A stretch of DNA of 16,314 nucleotides from Bacteroidales bacterium (GTDB lineage: Bacteria > Bacteroidota > Bacteroidia > Bacteroidales > DTU049): positions 1 to 16,314 of the forward strand of contig JAHDSP010000329.1 in assembly GCA_018432645.1 (NCBI GenBank), read 5' to 3'. Position numbers and translations under genes: made by a program. Positions 1 to 7,940 of this stretch are shown one piece after another. A model generated the notes under the pieces. That model was not told where the DNA came from. It did not search any database and saw only the letters and a list, made by a program, of their open reading frames with translations. The first letter of the stretch is position 1. Every line of letters begins with the position of its first letter.

Positions 1-368
1 GGCACAGTGCTTTTGGTAACAACAACTAAATAATCGTTCATATATTTTCCAATATTATGAGCAACTTCAAGTACATATTTTAGATCAGCACTTCCATCTT
101 CATCAGGTGGTGTACCTACTGCTATAAAAGCCATTTCTGCACCATCTAAAACTTTTGAAATATCAGTGTCAAAGCTCAATCTACCTCTTTCTAAATTTTT
201 AGTTATTAATTCATCTAAACCTGGTTCATATATTGGAGAAATTCCTTTTTTTAGATTTTCTATTTTATTTTTGTCTATATCAATGCAAACAGTTTCTACT
301 CCAACTTCTGCAAAACAAACTCCAGTAACTAATCCTACATATCCAGTTCCTATTATAACAATTTTCAT
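1..368 (-). CDS. ugd: UDP-glucose 6-dehydrogenase / nucleotide-sugar dehydrogenase, N-terminal part
   Basis: Only the first 122 codons lie in the window; the gene runs off the left edge. The reverse strand translates from ATG at 368 to MKIVIIGTGYVGLVTG, the Rossmann NAD-binding start (GxGYVG at residues 7-12) typical of the UDP-glucose/GDP-mannose dehydrogenase family. Further on are the family blocks CIDID (end of the second beta strand, residues 28-32), PIYEPGLDEL and FIAVGTPPDEDG, and the fragment ends in KSTVP. Enzymes of this family oxidise a UDP- or GDP-sugar to the uronic acid with two NAD+, feeding capsule, O-antigen or other surface polysaccharides in the cytoplasm. The NAD-binding half cannot fix the sugar substrate: UDP-glucose is the commonest, but UDP-ManNAc or similar is possible. 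The gene is divergent from korA, with 112 bases between the two starts. Confidence 0.9.
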   Translation of the reverse strand, partial: MKIVIIGTGYVGLVTGVCFAEVGVETVCIDIDKNKIENLKKGISPIYEPGLDELITKNLERGRLSFDTDISKVLDGAEMAFIAVGTPPDEDGSADLKYVLEVAHNIGKYMNDYLVVVTKSTV

Positions 369-387
369 AATATTATAAAGTTTTTTG

Positions 388-395
388 CAAAATAA
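388..395 (-). promoter_or_regulatory. Possible -7 box for the nucleotide-sugar dehydrogenase gene
   Basis: The reverse strand reads TTATTTTG followed by C, one mismatch from the Bacteroidetes consensus TAnnTTTG. Nineteen bases separate it from the ATG at 368, which fits the spacing of the other promoters in this window. No clear TTTG -33 box was found, so the call is weak. Confidence 0.35.
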
Positions 396-451
396 ATCAT
401 TTTTTCTAAAATCAATAAATATTAATTTTAGTTTTTATTAAAAAAAACATC

Positions 452-459
452 TAATTTTG
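452..459 (+). promoter_or_regulatory. -7 promoter box for korAB
   Basis: TAATTTTG followed by C matches the Bacteroidetes sigma-A -7 consensus TAnnTTTG exactly. It ends 21 bases before the korA ATG. The -33 region is AT-rich without a perfect TTTG. The leader between box and start is A-rich with no Shine-Dalgarno sequence, as is usual in this phylum. Confidence 0.55.
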
Positions 460-480
460 CAATAAAAAATAATACAAATT

Positions 481-2325
481 ATGAATGAAGATTCCACGCC
501 AATGTCTGGCACAAAGCAAGTAAATGACATTGTTATCAAATTTGTTGGTGATTCTGGAGATGGTATTCAGCTTTCAGGAAATATCTTGGCTGATACTTTA
601 GCACATATAGGGTTAGATATGGCTACGTTTCCAGATTTCCCTGCAGAGGTTAGAGCACCTCGTAATACTACTTTTGGTGTATCTGGTTTTCAGATACATT
701 TTAGTAATAAAAAAGTTTTAACACCTGGTGATGAATATGATGTTTTAGTTTGTTTCAACCCCGCATCATTAAAGCTAAATCTTAAAAATGTTAAACAAGG
801 AGGCATCATTGTTGTCGATAGTTCTAATTTCACTCCTCGTAGTTTAGAAACAGCTGGATATACTTCTAATCCTTTAGAAGATAACAGTTTATCTAATTAT
901 ACCGTATTACAAATTCCTGCTTCTGAAATGGTCATTAATCTTAATAGCGATTTAGATAAGAAAAATGCAGAAAGAACAAAAAATATGTTCATTCTTGGAT
1001 TACTATACAATATGTTCAGTTTTGACCTAAAACCTGCTATTAACTACATTAACAATAAATTTAAAAATAAATCACAATTAGTAGAAGCTAACTTAAAATC
1101 TTTGGAACGTGGTTATCAATATAGTGAAACCATAGAAAATTTTCCTAAATTTTATTTAGCAAAATGTGAACTTTTGCCAGGAAAATATAGAGATATACAA
1201 GGTAATGTAGCTACTGCATGGGGGTTAATAGCAGCTGCAGAAAAAGCAGGTCTTCATTTATTTATTGGCTCTTATCCTATTACTCCAGCAACAGAAATTT
1301 TGGTTGAACTTTCTAAACATAGAGAATTAGGAGTTAAAACATTTCAAGCTGAAGATGAGATAGCAGGCATCACATCTGCTATAGGAGCTGGTTTTGCTGG
1401 TTCATTAGCAGTAACTACTACCTCTGGGCCTGGATTATCATTAAAAGTAGAAGCCATGGGTTTAGCAGTTATGACTGAATTGCCAATAGTAATCGTAGAT
1501 GTTCAAAGAGCTGGTCCCTCTACTGGTATGCCTACCAAAAGTGAGCAAGCTGATTTATATATGTCTATGTTTGGTCGTAATGGCGAAGCTCCCATTCCTA
1601 TTATTGCTGCATCATCATCAGTAGATTGCTTTTTTGCTGCTTTCGAAGCTGCTAAGATTGCATTGGAACATATGACACCTGTTATTTTACTTTCTGATGG
1701 ATATATTGGGTTAGGTTCTAGTGTGTTTCGTATTCCAAAAATGGCAGATTTACCTGAAATACATCCTCCTTTTGCTGATAATAATGTTAAGTATTATCCT
1801 TACGAGCGTGATGAAGAATGGTATGTGAGAAAATGGGCTATACCTGGTACTCCAGGATTACAGCATAGAGTTGGAGGTCTAGAAAAATCTGATATATATG
1901 GCGAAGTAACTACAGATGCCAAAAATCATGAAAAAATGGTGATTAATAGAGAAGAAAAAATTAAACGTATAGCTCGTAAATGGCCTCTGCAAAGAATTAC
2001 TGGTCCAGAAGATCCAGATTTATTAGTTGTTAGCTGGGGTGGTACTAAAGGTCAAGTGGAGGGTGCTATACAAAACCTAACTGCAAAAGGTTATAAAATT
2101 GCTCATACTCATTTCAGATATATTAATCCATTACCTCTAAATACTCATGAAATATTAAAATCTGGTAAAAAAGTTATTGTCTGTGAGCTTAATAGAGGAC
2201 AATTTGCTAATATTCTCAGAATGAATTACCAAGATATTGAATTTCATCAATATAATAAAGTGCAAGGGCAACCATTCACTGTGAAAGAATTAGAAAATGC
2301 ATTTACAGAATTATTAAATTCATAA
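481..2325 (+). CDS. korA: 2-oxoacid:ferredoxin oxidoreductase, fused gamma-alpha subunit
   Basis: With KorB this makes a thiamine-diphosphate enzyme that oxidatively decarboxylates a 2-oxoacid (2-oxoglutarate by the usual annotation) to the acyl-CoA, passing electrons to ferredoxin; it can run in reverse for CO2 fixation. The 614-residue protein carries the gamma domain first (VGDSGDGIQLSGN at about 22-34, FPAEVRAP just after), then the alpha/pyrimidine-binding domain from about residue 241 (YPITPATE, then TTTSGPGLSLK at about 312-322, then the RAGPSTGMPTKSEQADL block). The C-terminal part holds VVSWGGTKG and CELNRGQF, typical of the domain that follows. The length is normal for the gamma-alpha fusion found in Bacteroidota. 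A second in-frame ATG at residue 8 is an alternative start. korB follows after 12 bases, so the two are co-transcribed. No delta/ferredoxin-like subunit is visible nearby. Substrate (2-oxoglutarate, pyruvate or branched-chain 2-oxoacids) is inferred from family habit. Confidence 0.93.
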   Translation: MNEDSTPMSGTKQVNDIVIKFVGDSGDGIQLSGNILADTLAHIGLDMATFPDFPAEVRAPRNTTFGVSGFQIHFSNKKVLTPGDEYDVLVCFNPASLKLNLKNVKQGGIIVVDSSNFTPRSLETAGYTSNPLEDNSLSNYTVLQIPASEMVINLNSDLDKKNAERTKNMFILGLLYNMFSFDLKPAINYINNKFKNKSQLVEANLKSLERGYQYSETIENFPKFYLAKCELLPGKYRDIQGNVATAWGLIAAAEKAGLHLFIGSYPITPATEILVELSKHRELGVKTFQAEDEIAGITSAIGAGFAGSLAVTTTSGPGLSLKVEAMGLAVMTELPIVIVDVQRAGPSTGMPTKSEQADLYMSMFGRNGEAPIPIIAASSSVDCFFAAFEAAKIALEHMTPVILLSDGYIGLGSSVFRIPKMADLPEIHPPFADNNVKYYPYERDEEWYVRKWAIPGTPGLQHRVGGLEKSDIYGEVTTDAKNHEKMVINREEKIKRIARKWPLQRITGPEDPDLLVVSWGGTKGQVEGAIQNLTAKGYKIAHTHFRYINPLPLNTHEILKSGKKVIVCELNRGQFANILRMNYQDIEFHQYNKVQGQPFTVKELENAFTELLNS

Positions 2326-2337
2326 AATTTTAATATC

Positions 2338-3375
2338 ATGAAAAAATCAATAAATAATACAATACCAAAATCCGATGTGCCATTAACTCCAAAAGATTTT
2401 GAAAGTGATCAAATAATAAGATGGTGCCCAGGATGTGGTAATCATATGATAGTCAATTCATTAAAAAAGGTCTTTGCTGAGATTGGCTATAAAAAAGAAA
2501 ATTATGTAGTCGTGTCTGGAATAGGTTGTAGTTCTCGATTACCCTATTATGTCAATTCCTATGGTTTTCATGGCATACATGGTAGGGCTAATGCTATTGC
2601 TACAGGTGTGAAGATTGCTAATCCTAAATTAAGTGTTTGGGTAGCTACTGGCGATGGTGATTCTTTAGCTATTGGTGGTAATCATTTCATCCATGTTGTT
2701 AGAAGAAATTTAGATATGAATATTATTCTATTTAATAATCAAATCTATGGACTTACTAAAGGGCAATATTCACCTACTTCGCCTTTGGGAGCCGTTACTA
2801 AAACTTCTCCTTATGGTACTATAGAACATCCTTTCACAACAGGTGAATTAGTATTAGGTGCACAAGGTACATTTTTTGCTCGTTCACTAGATATATTGGT
2901 AGATCTCACAACTAATGTGCTTTTCGAAGCTGCTGAGCATGATGGCACTTCTGTTATCGAAATTTTCCAAAATTGCGTAATTTTTAATGATGGTGCTTAT
3001 AGTGAAATTACTAATAAAGAAAATCGTGCTGATAATGTTCTCATAGTGGAAGATGGTAAACCAATGATTTTTGGTAAAAATAAGGACAAAGGATTAGTAT
3101 TACATAATTTTAATTTAGAAGTCGTAACTATAGGTGAAAATGGAATTACTGAAAAAGATATTTTAGTCCATGATGCTAAAACACCTTCTCCATTCATTCA
3201 TTTGATGTTAGCTAAAATGCATCATCCTTGGGTTTTCGGTGTTATAAGAAATACTCCTGCTCCTACATATGATGATCTAATGGATGAACAAATTAGCATG
3301 GTAAAAGCTAAATCTAATATTAAATGTATGGATGATCTTCTGAATAGTGGTGATACTTGGGAAATCAAAGAATAA
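2338..3375 (+). CDS. korB: 2-oxoacid:ferredoxin oxidoreductase, beta subunit (TPP-binding)
   Basis: The 345-residue beta subunit binds thiamine diphosphate and, with KorA, carries the catalytic centre. Visible motifs are RWCPGCGNH with cysteines at residues 30 and 33 near the N-terminus, expected to help hold the iron-sulfur cluster, then the TPP/Mg motif beginning GDGDS (105-109) and running through NNQIYGLTKGQYSPTSP. Length is usual for KorB of this phylum. Two of the four cluster cysteines common in pyruvate:ferredoxin oxidoreductase beta subunits are obvious here, and C64 (GIGCSS) is a third; another C sits in the FQNCVIFNDG segment. The gene begins 12 bases after korA with no promoter between them and ends at a strong terminator, so korA-korB is a two-gene operon. 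Confidence 0.93.
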   Translation: MKKSINNTIPKSDVPLTPKDFESDQIIRWCPGCGNHMIVNSLKKVFAEIGYKKENYVVVSGIGCSSRLPYYVNSYGFHGIHGRANAIATGVKIANPKLSVWVATGDGDSLAIGGNHFIHVVRRNLDMNIILFNNQIYGLTKGQYSPTSPLGAVTKTSPYGTIEHPFTTGELVLGAQGTFFARSLDILVDLTTNVLFEAAEHDGTSVIEIFQNCVIFNDGAYSEITNKENRADNVLIVEDGKPMIFGKNKDKGLVLHNFNLEVVTIGENGITEKDILVHDAKTPSPFIHLMLAKMHHPWVFGVIRNTPAPTYDDLMDEQISMVKAKSNIKCMDDLLNSGDTWEIKE

Positions 3376-3391
3376 TTGATACAATATTATG

Positions 3392-3429
3392 AAATAAGGA
3401 AGCAGTATTTTATGCTTCCTTATTTTTTT
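3392..3429 (+). terminator. Rho-independent terminator of korAB
   Basis: A perfect 13-bp stem (3392-3404 AAATAAGGAAGCA with 3413-3425) closes an 8-base loop and is followed by a T run to 3429. It sits 16 bases after the korB stop and before the MFS gene promoter. Confidence 0.9.
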
Positions 3430-3451
3430 ATATTTATTTCGTAAAAATTAT

Positions 3452-3481
3452 TTTGAAGGAAAAAAAATTCATTTATATTTG
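3452..3481 (+). promoter_or_regulatory. Promoter of the MFS gene (TTTG-N18-TATATTTG)
   Basis: A -33 TTTG at 3452-3455 is followed after 18 bases by the -7 box TATATTTG at 3474-3481, matching the Bacteroidetes sigma-A consensus. The -7 box ends 29 bases before the ATG at 3511. It lies just downstream of the korAB terminator, so the transporter is a separate transcription unit. Confidence 0.65.
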
Positions 3482-3510
3482 CAAAAATTTTTAAAAAAAT
3501 ACGAAAAACT

Positions 3511-4923
3511 ATGATGGAAAAAATTACAACTTCATTAAGAGAATCAAAAACAATGCGATGGACAGCATTGATTCTCGTAGCTTTCACAATGTTAACAGGA
3601 TATTTCATTTCAGATGTTATGTCTCCATTAAAGCCATTAGTGGAAGCCGAACTACAATGGTCAAGTACTGAATATGGTATCTTTACTGGTGCTTATGGTT
3701 GGATAAATGTATTTTGCCTAATGCTCATATTAGGTGGTATAATTCTTGACGTAGCAGGTATCAGATTTACATGTATGCTTAGTGCTAGTATAATGCTTAT
3801 AGGTACAGCAATTAAATATTGGGCTATCAGCACACCAGAGTTAAATGACCATATTGTTAACTTTTTGTTCTTGCATATGAGAGGACAAGTCTTCTGGGCA
3901 TCTATAGGATTTACTATCTTTGGTGTAGGAGTAGAAATGGCAGGTATTACTGTTTCTAAATCTATTGTCAAATGGTTTAAAGGAAAAGAAATGGCTTTAG
4001 CAATGGGTCTAGAAATGGCTACTGCTCGTTTAGGCTCTGCATTAGCTCTTATTTTTGCTCCACTAATTGCTGAATCCATGGGTAGTGTATCTAAGCCCGT
4101 AATGTTTGGATTAATATTATTATGTATAGGTTTTATCACTTTTTTTATTTATATTTTTATGGACAAAAGATTAGATGTAAGTGAAGGCATTACAAAAGAA
4201 AATAAACCTGCATCAGAATTTAGAATGAAAAGTATTGGTCATATCTTATCTAACAAAGCATGGTGGTATATCGCTATTATGTGTGTATTATTCTATTCAG
4301 CTGTTTTTCCTTTTCTCAAGTATGCTAGTGATCTAATGGTAAATAAATTTAATATAGATGAATCTATATCTGGCATTATACCTGGTATTTTACCCTTTGG
4401 TACTATTTTATTAACACCTTTTTTTGGTAATATCTATGATAGAATCGGTAAAGGCGTTACTTTAATGATAATAGGTTCGTTTTTGATAACACTTGTACAC
4501 TTAATTTTCTCCATTCCTGGCTTACATAGTGTGGCTATAGCTGTTATATTAGTTATTTTATTAGGAATTGGTTTTTCATTAGTACCATCTGCTATGTGGC
4601 CTTCTGTAGCTAAAATTATTCCTGAGTCAGAGTTAGGTACTGCCTATGCTCTCATTTTCTGGATTCAAAACTGGGGACTAATGGGTGTGCCAATGTTAAT
4701 AGGATGGGTACTAGATAAATATTGCATCTCTGGACAAATAATGAGAAAAGGTGAATTAGTCAATACTTATGATTATACTCTACCAATGATTATTTTTGCT
4801 GGATTGAGTGCCCTATCTATTATTTTCGCTTTCTTGTTGTTAGCAGAAAATAAAAGAAAAAAATATAGTTTACAATTACCTAATATAGAAGAAAAAATCA
4901 AAGAAAAGCAAGAAGATGATTAA
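3511..4923 (+). CDS. Major facilitator superfamily (MFS) transporter
   Basis: A 470-residue, very hydrophobic inner-membrane protein with about twelve predicted membrane segments in two halves separated by a charged cytoplasmic loop (about residues 213-245). The first helix begins at about residue 16 (WTALILVAFTMLTGYFISD). Charged loops sit where the MFS fold puts them: WFKGKEMALAMG resembles the MFS loop and following helix seen in nitrate/organic-anion and related porters, and YDRIGKG after helix 8 matches the repeated MFS motif A position. The C-terminus is a highly charged tail (ENKRKKYSL through KEKQEDD). The substrate cannot be told; the general look recalls MFSD1-like/uncharacterised Bacteroidota MFS proteins, which is only an impression. 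ATG-ATG gives two possible starts one codon apart. It is a single-gene unit with its own promoter and terminator. Confidence 0.85.
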   Translation: MMEKITTSLRESKTMRWTALILVAFTMLTGYFISDVMSPLKPLVEAELQWSSTEYGIFTGAYGWINVFCLMLILGGIILDVAGIRFTCMLSASIMLIGTAIKYWAISTPELNDHIVNFLFLHMRGQVFWASIGFTIFGVGVEMAGITVSKSIVKWFKGKEMALAMGLEMATARLGSALALIFAPLIAESMGSVSKPVMFGLILLCIGFITFFIYIFMDKRLDVSEGITKENKPASEFRMKSIGHILSNKAWWYIAIMCVLFYSAVFPFLKYASDLMVNKFNIDESISGIIPGILPFGTILLTPFFGNIYDRIGKGVTLMIIGSFLITLVHLIFSIPGLHSVAIAVILVILLGIGFSLVPSAMWPSVAKIIPESELGTAYALIFWIQNWGLMGVPMLIGWVLDKYCISGQIMRKGELVNTYDYTLPMIIFAGLSALSIIFAFLLLAENKRKKYSLQLPNIEEKIKEKQEDD

Positions 4924-4944
4924 TTTATTTTCTTGTATATAATT

Positions 4945-4983
4945 AAAAAAGAGTCTTTGATGCAAAATCAAAGGCTCTTTTAT
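4945..4983 (+). terminator. Rho-independent terminator of the MFS gene
   Basis: An 11-bp stem (4951-4961 GAGTCTTTGAT with 4967-4977, one G-U pair) closes a 5-base loop. It is extended by an A tract (4945-4950) facing a T tract (4978-4981). It starts about 20 bases after the MFS stop codon. Confidence 0.9.
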
Positions 4984-5036
4984 TCAATAAAATCAAATAT
5001 TATGAAAAATTTTTATGAAAAATTAAATTTTTTATA

Positions 5037-5044
5037 TAAATTTG
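5037..5044 (+). promoter_or_regulatory. -7 promoter box of the frameshifted lipoprotein gene
   Basis: TAAATTTG followed by C matches TAnnTTTG exactly and ends 28 bases before the ATG at 5073. No clear TTTG -33 box is present at 18-20 bases upstream. Its position argues that transcription is meant to reach the ATG at 5073, not only the later TTG at 5107. Confidence 0.5.
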
Positions 5045-5072
5045 CATATTAAAACCCTAAAAAATCAATATT

Positions 5073-5508
5073 ATGAAAAAGAATAGTTTAATAGTAATGT
5101 TAATGGTTGCAACTTTTTTTGTTTTTAACAAGTTGCAGTAAATATGAAGAAGGCCCATTCATAAGCTTTAGATCAAAAACAGAAAGATTGTGTAATATAT
5201 GGAAACCAGTAAAAATTCTTGTTAATGGTTCAGAAACAATACTAAGTTCGGATCAACAAAAAACTACGATAGAATTTCAAAAGGATGGAGATGTTTTTAT
5301 CACATTTTATATCTTAGGTATCGCAGTAGCACAAACAGGACAATGGGAATTTTATGATAAATCTGAAAAAATCATTTTAACAATGAATACAGATGATAAT
5401 ATCCCATCAAAAGATACTTTGAAAATATTAAAATTAATGGAAAAAGAACTATGGTTAGAAGGGAAAATTGATAGCGACATACTGGAATATCATTTAGAAC
5501 CTAAATAA
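5073..5508 (+). pseudogene. Small lipocalin-like lipoprotein with a one-base frameshift in the signal peptide
   Basis: From ATG 5073 the reading begins MKKNSLIVMLMVATFF, a lipoprotein-type signal sequence, but stops at TAA 5139-5141. The +1 frame picks up at the same place and continues to 5508 with FLFLTSCSKYEEG. Counting one T fewer in the T7 run at 5114-5120 joins the two into a 144-residue protein with a perfect lipobox (LTSC, Cys 21, codon 5134-5136). The mature part has the lipocalin-like pattern of small Bacteroidota lipoproteins: IWKPVKI early, TIEFQKDGDVF in the middle, GQWEFYDKSEKIILT, and ELWLEG near the end. The only intact open frame starts at TTG 5107 and would give 133 residues with no positively charged N-region, a poor export signal. 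Explanations are a sequencing indel in the homopolymer, transcriptional slippage restoring frame, phase variation, or a recent pseudogene; the intact downstream frame argues against old decay. No specific function is known. Confidence 0.75.
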
Positions 5509-5530
5509 TAAATTTAATTTAATTACACTT

Positions 5531-5566
5531 AAAAAAGTATTAAAGAATTTCTTTAATACTTTTTTT
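5531..5566. terminator. Bidirectional terminator between lipoprotein gene and pcm
   Basis: A 15-bp perfect stem, 5531-5545 with 5551-5565, around a 5-base loop. The A-rich left arm and T-rich right arm, with more Ts after 5568, make it work in both directions. It lies between two convergent genes and touches the pcm stop codon. Confidence 0.85.
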
Positions 5567-6254
5567 ATTTTTTTTTAATTCCTGGTAGCATAGGAACAAA
5601 ACTAAAACTACCATGATGCTCTACATTAAAATTATTTTCATCGATTCTAATAATTTTATGCATTATCTGAATACCACTATGGTTATTAATAGGAGCTACT
5701 AAAATACCACCAATTGCTAACTGACGTTTTATTTTTTCTGGAATTTCATCTATGGCAGCAGTTATTATAATTCTATCAAAAGGGCTGTATTGCTCTAATC
5801 CTTCATATCCATCACCCAGAAAACAGTGAACATTATTGTATCCAAGAGCATTTAAAAGTTCTTTAGCTTTTAAGTATAATTTTTCTATACGTTCTACAGT
5901 AAACACCTCTGCGCCCATATTTGAAAGTACTGCAGCTTGATAGCCACTACCAGTACCTATTTCTAATATTTTAATTTTAGGTTTAACTTCTAATAATTCT
6001 GTTTGAAAAGCAACTGTGTATGGTTGGCTAATAGTTTGCCCTTCTCCAATATCAAACGGCTTATCTAAATAAGCAAAATGTTCTAATCCTACAGGTAGAA
6101 AAAAATGTCTAGGAATAGCACTCATAGCTTTTAAAACATTTTGATCTTTTATTCCTTTATTTTCTATTTCTTTAATAAGCTTATTTCTCATTCCTTGATA
6201 TTCTAGTTTGTCTTTTAGAACTCTATTACCTAATTTGATAATTTTTTCTTCCAT
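5565..6254 (-). CDS. pcm: Protein-L-isoaspartate O-methyltransferase
   Basis: Methylates, with S-adenosylmethionine, the abnormal L-isoaspartyl residues of aged proteins so that they can revert to aspartate; cytoplasmic. With the ATG at 6254 the protein has 229 residues. Pcm landmarks are clear: VLKAMSAIPRHFFLP (40-54), the GQTISQP motif (72-78), the SAM-binding EIGTGSGYQAAVL (98-110), then VFTVERIE and the GDGYEG block, and IITAA toward the end. The open frame extends upstream to a TTG at 6281, but that codon overlaps the probable -7 box, so ATG 6254 is preferred; M22 is a further alternative. The gene lies downstream of mnmE on the same strand (223 bases away) and has its own promoter. It ends at the bidirectional terminator. 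Confidence 0.92.
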   Translation of the reverse strand: MEEKIIKLGNRVLKDKLEYQGMRNKLIKEIENKGIKDQNVLKAMSAIPRHFFLPVGLEHFAYLDKPFDIGEGQTISQPYTVAFQTELLEVKPKIKILEIGTGSGYQAAVLSNMGAEVFTVERIEKLYLKAKELLNALGYNNVHCFLGDGYEGLEQYSPFDRIIITAAIDEIPEKIKRQLAIGGILVAPINNHSGIQIMHKIIRIDENNFNVEHHGSFSFVPMLPGIKKK

Positions 6255-6278
6255 AGTGAGTTTCTGATTAATTATGTA

Positions 6279-6286
6279 CAAAGTTA
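6279..6286 (-). promoter_or_regulatory. -7 promoter box of pcm
   Basis: The reverse strand reads TAACTTTG, an exact TAnnTTTG match, ending 24 bases before the chosen ATG at 6254. It overlaps the upstream TTG codon at 6281, which supports the ATG as start. No good -33 box was found. Confidence 0.5.
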
Positions 6287-6303
6287 TTAAATAATAAATT
6301 ATG

Positions 6304-6348
6304 TAAAAAGGAATTGCACATTAGTTTTATTAAAAACAGCACTTCCTT
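6304..6348 (-). terminator. Possible terminator of mnmE upstream of pcm
   Basis: Read on the minus strand, AAGGAAGTGC (6348-6339) and GCAATTCCTT (6317-6308) pair at nine of ten positions around a 21-base loop and are followed by a short T run (to 6304). It lies between the mnmE stop and the pcm promoter. The long loop and one mismatch make it a weak candidate. Confidence 0.35.
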
Positions 6349-6477
6349 AGAATTAATAAGATTTTAATGGCTCGATAGCCTGATGGTTATTGAAGAAATA
6401 TAGTTTTTAAATTATATAAATTTATTGCTTACATTGTCGTCCCTTTAAAAATCATTTTGAATATTTTTTTAAAAATG

Positions 6478-7857
6478 TTATTTACCTATGCAGAAATTGG
6501 CGAATATATGATCTAGAATGTCATTATTTACGATTTCACCTGTTATCCTACCTATGCTATCAATACTTTGTCGTAGGTCAAAAGCGACTATATCGTTAGG
6601 CATTTTATTATTTATGTCTTCTAGAGCTTTGGTTAAGCTAAGTTTAATTTCTTTGAAAGCCTCATAATGCCTTATATTTATCAATGTATCTTCATTTATA
6701 TTTATCATATTTTTTATGGAATTAACAATCTCATCTAATAAAATTTCTAAATTTTCTTTTCTTTTAGCTGAAATAAAAACTTTATCATAATCTTTTAAAT
6801 CAAACAAATGAGATGGTATTTTTTCTATTAGATCAATTTTATTAAAAACCAAGATCATTTTTTTATTATCAAAGTCTTTAATTTGATTTTTCATTTCTTG
6901 TAGATCTTCTAAAAATTTGTAATAATCAAATTCAGTGATATCGATTAGGTACAATATGATAAATGATTCTCTCATTTTATCAAAGGAGCGTTCTATGCCA
7001 ATATTTTCTATGATATCATCAGTAGTTTGCAGACCAGCAGTATCAATAAATCTAAAAGATAAACCTTGGTAAGTAATTTGATCTTCTATAGCATCTCGAG
7101 TAGTGCCTGGTATTTCACTGACGATTGCTTTTTCATCATTTAATATAGCATTTAGTAGTGTTGATTTACCCACATTGGGGTTACCGATGATAGCTATCGG
7201 AATACCACGTTTAACCACATTACCATTTTTATATGAATCGATGAGTCTATCAGCTTCAGCTATTAGCTCTATTATAGTACTTTTTAGTTTATCTCTCGAG
7301 GCGAACTCTACATCTTCTTCAGCAAAATCAATTTCCAATTCTAATAATGCTGTTAAATTGATAAGTTCAGTTCTATAAATATTTAATTTTTTAGAAAAAC
7401 CTCCCCTTAATTGATTTAGTGCAATATCATGGTAATTACTATTTGTAGAAAAAACTAAATCATTCACAGCCTCAGCCTGTAACAAATCCATTTTACCATT
7501 AATGAATGCCCTATAAGTAAACTCACCAGGTTCAGCTAATTTTACATTCCAATTAATTAATGTTTCTAATAAAGTTTTTTGTATGTACAGAGAACCATGG
7601 ATGAATATTTCAGCTACATCCTCACCAGTGTATGAATGAGGAGCTTTATAAAAAATTATGACAGCATCATCTAACAGTTTGTCATTATCATCAAAAATTT
7701 CGCAAAGATAAGCTTGCCTAATATTGAATTGCTCTCTGTGAGTTAGTTTTTTTAGAATATCTAAAGTCTGAGCTCCGCTTACTCTCACCATAGAAACTGC
7801 ACCTATACCTTGAGGAGTAGCTATAGCACATATTGTACTATCATTGGCTAAATACAT
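6478..7857 (-). CDS. mnmE: tRNA modification GTPase MnmE (TrmE)
   Basis: With MnmG (not in this window) this GTPase adds the aminomethyl/carboxymethylaminomethyl group to C5 of the wobble uridine of several tRNAs. The 459-residue protein has the full family layout. The N-terminal tetrahydrofolate-binding domain opens with STICAIATPQGIGAVSMVRVSG and includes the GEFTYRAFINGKMDL block (111-125). A helical domain follows, with the G domain inserted in it: P-loop GNPNVGKS (225-232), switch TTRD (252-255), DTAG (272-275) and NKID in the FNKIDLIE segment. The C-terminus is FCIGK, the conserved CxGK whose cysteine is needed for modification. Length is normal and nothing is missing. The start matches the family exactly. 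It sits between rimO and pcm on the same strand with gaps of about 138 and 223 bases, so it is probably its own unit. Confidence 0.97.
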   Translation of the reverse strand: MYLANDSTICAIATPQGIGAVSMVRVSGAQTLDILKKLTHREQFNIRQAYLCEIFDDNDKLLDDAVIIFYKAPHSYTGEDVAEIFIHGSLYIQKTLLETLINWNVKLAEPGEFTYRAFINGKMDLLQAEAVNDLVFSTNSNYHDIALNQLRGGFSKKLNIYRTELINLTALLELEIDFAEEDVEFASRDKLKSTIIELIAEADRLIDSYKNGNVVKRGIPIAIIGNPNVGKSTLLNAILNDEKAIVSEIPGTTRDAIEDQITYQGLSFRFIDTAGLQTTDDIIENIGIERSFDKMRESFIILYLIDITEFDYYKFLEDLQEMKNQIKDFDNKKMILVFNKIDLIEKIPSHLFDLKDYDKVFISAKRKENLEILLDEIVNSIKNMININEDTLINIRHYEAFKEIKLSLTKALEDINNKMPNDIVAFDLRQSIDSIGRITGEIVNNDILDHIFANFCIGK

Positions 7858-7940
7858 ATCGTTTATTTTTTATAAATATAGAAAAATTTTTTTTAATTAT
7901 GAATAAAATAGTTAAGCAAATTTTGTAGTTTTATTAAATC

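Noticed and set aside
166..378. A 70-codon plus-strand open frame near the left edge
   Set aside because: It runs antisense to the clear nucleotide-sugar dehydrogenase frame, has no family features and no promoter, and is a shadow of that gene.
3693..4139. A 148-codon minus-strand open frame inside the MFS gene
   Set aside because: The sense strand encodes an evident multi-pass transporter; the antisense product has no motif and reflects codon bias only.
5002..5052. A 16-residue open frame (MKNFYEKLNFLYKFAY) whose start region resembles that of the lipoprotein gene (AATATTATGAAAAA at both places)
   Set aside because: It contains the lipoprotein -7 box inside it, is very short and AT-rich; the likeness covers only about a dozen bases around the ATG and is probably chance.
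6357..6400. A patch with GGCTCGATAGCC upstream of pcm considered as a small RNA or tRNA remnant
   Set aside because: It forms only a very short hairpin and shows no tRNA arms, T-loop or other known RNA signature.
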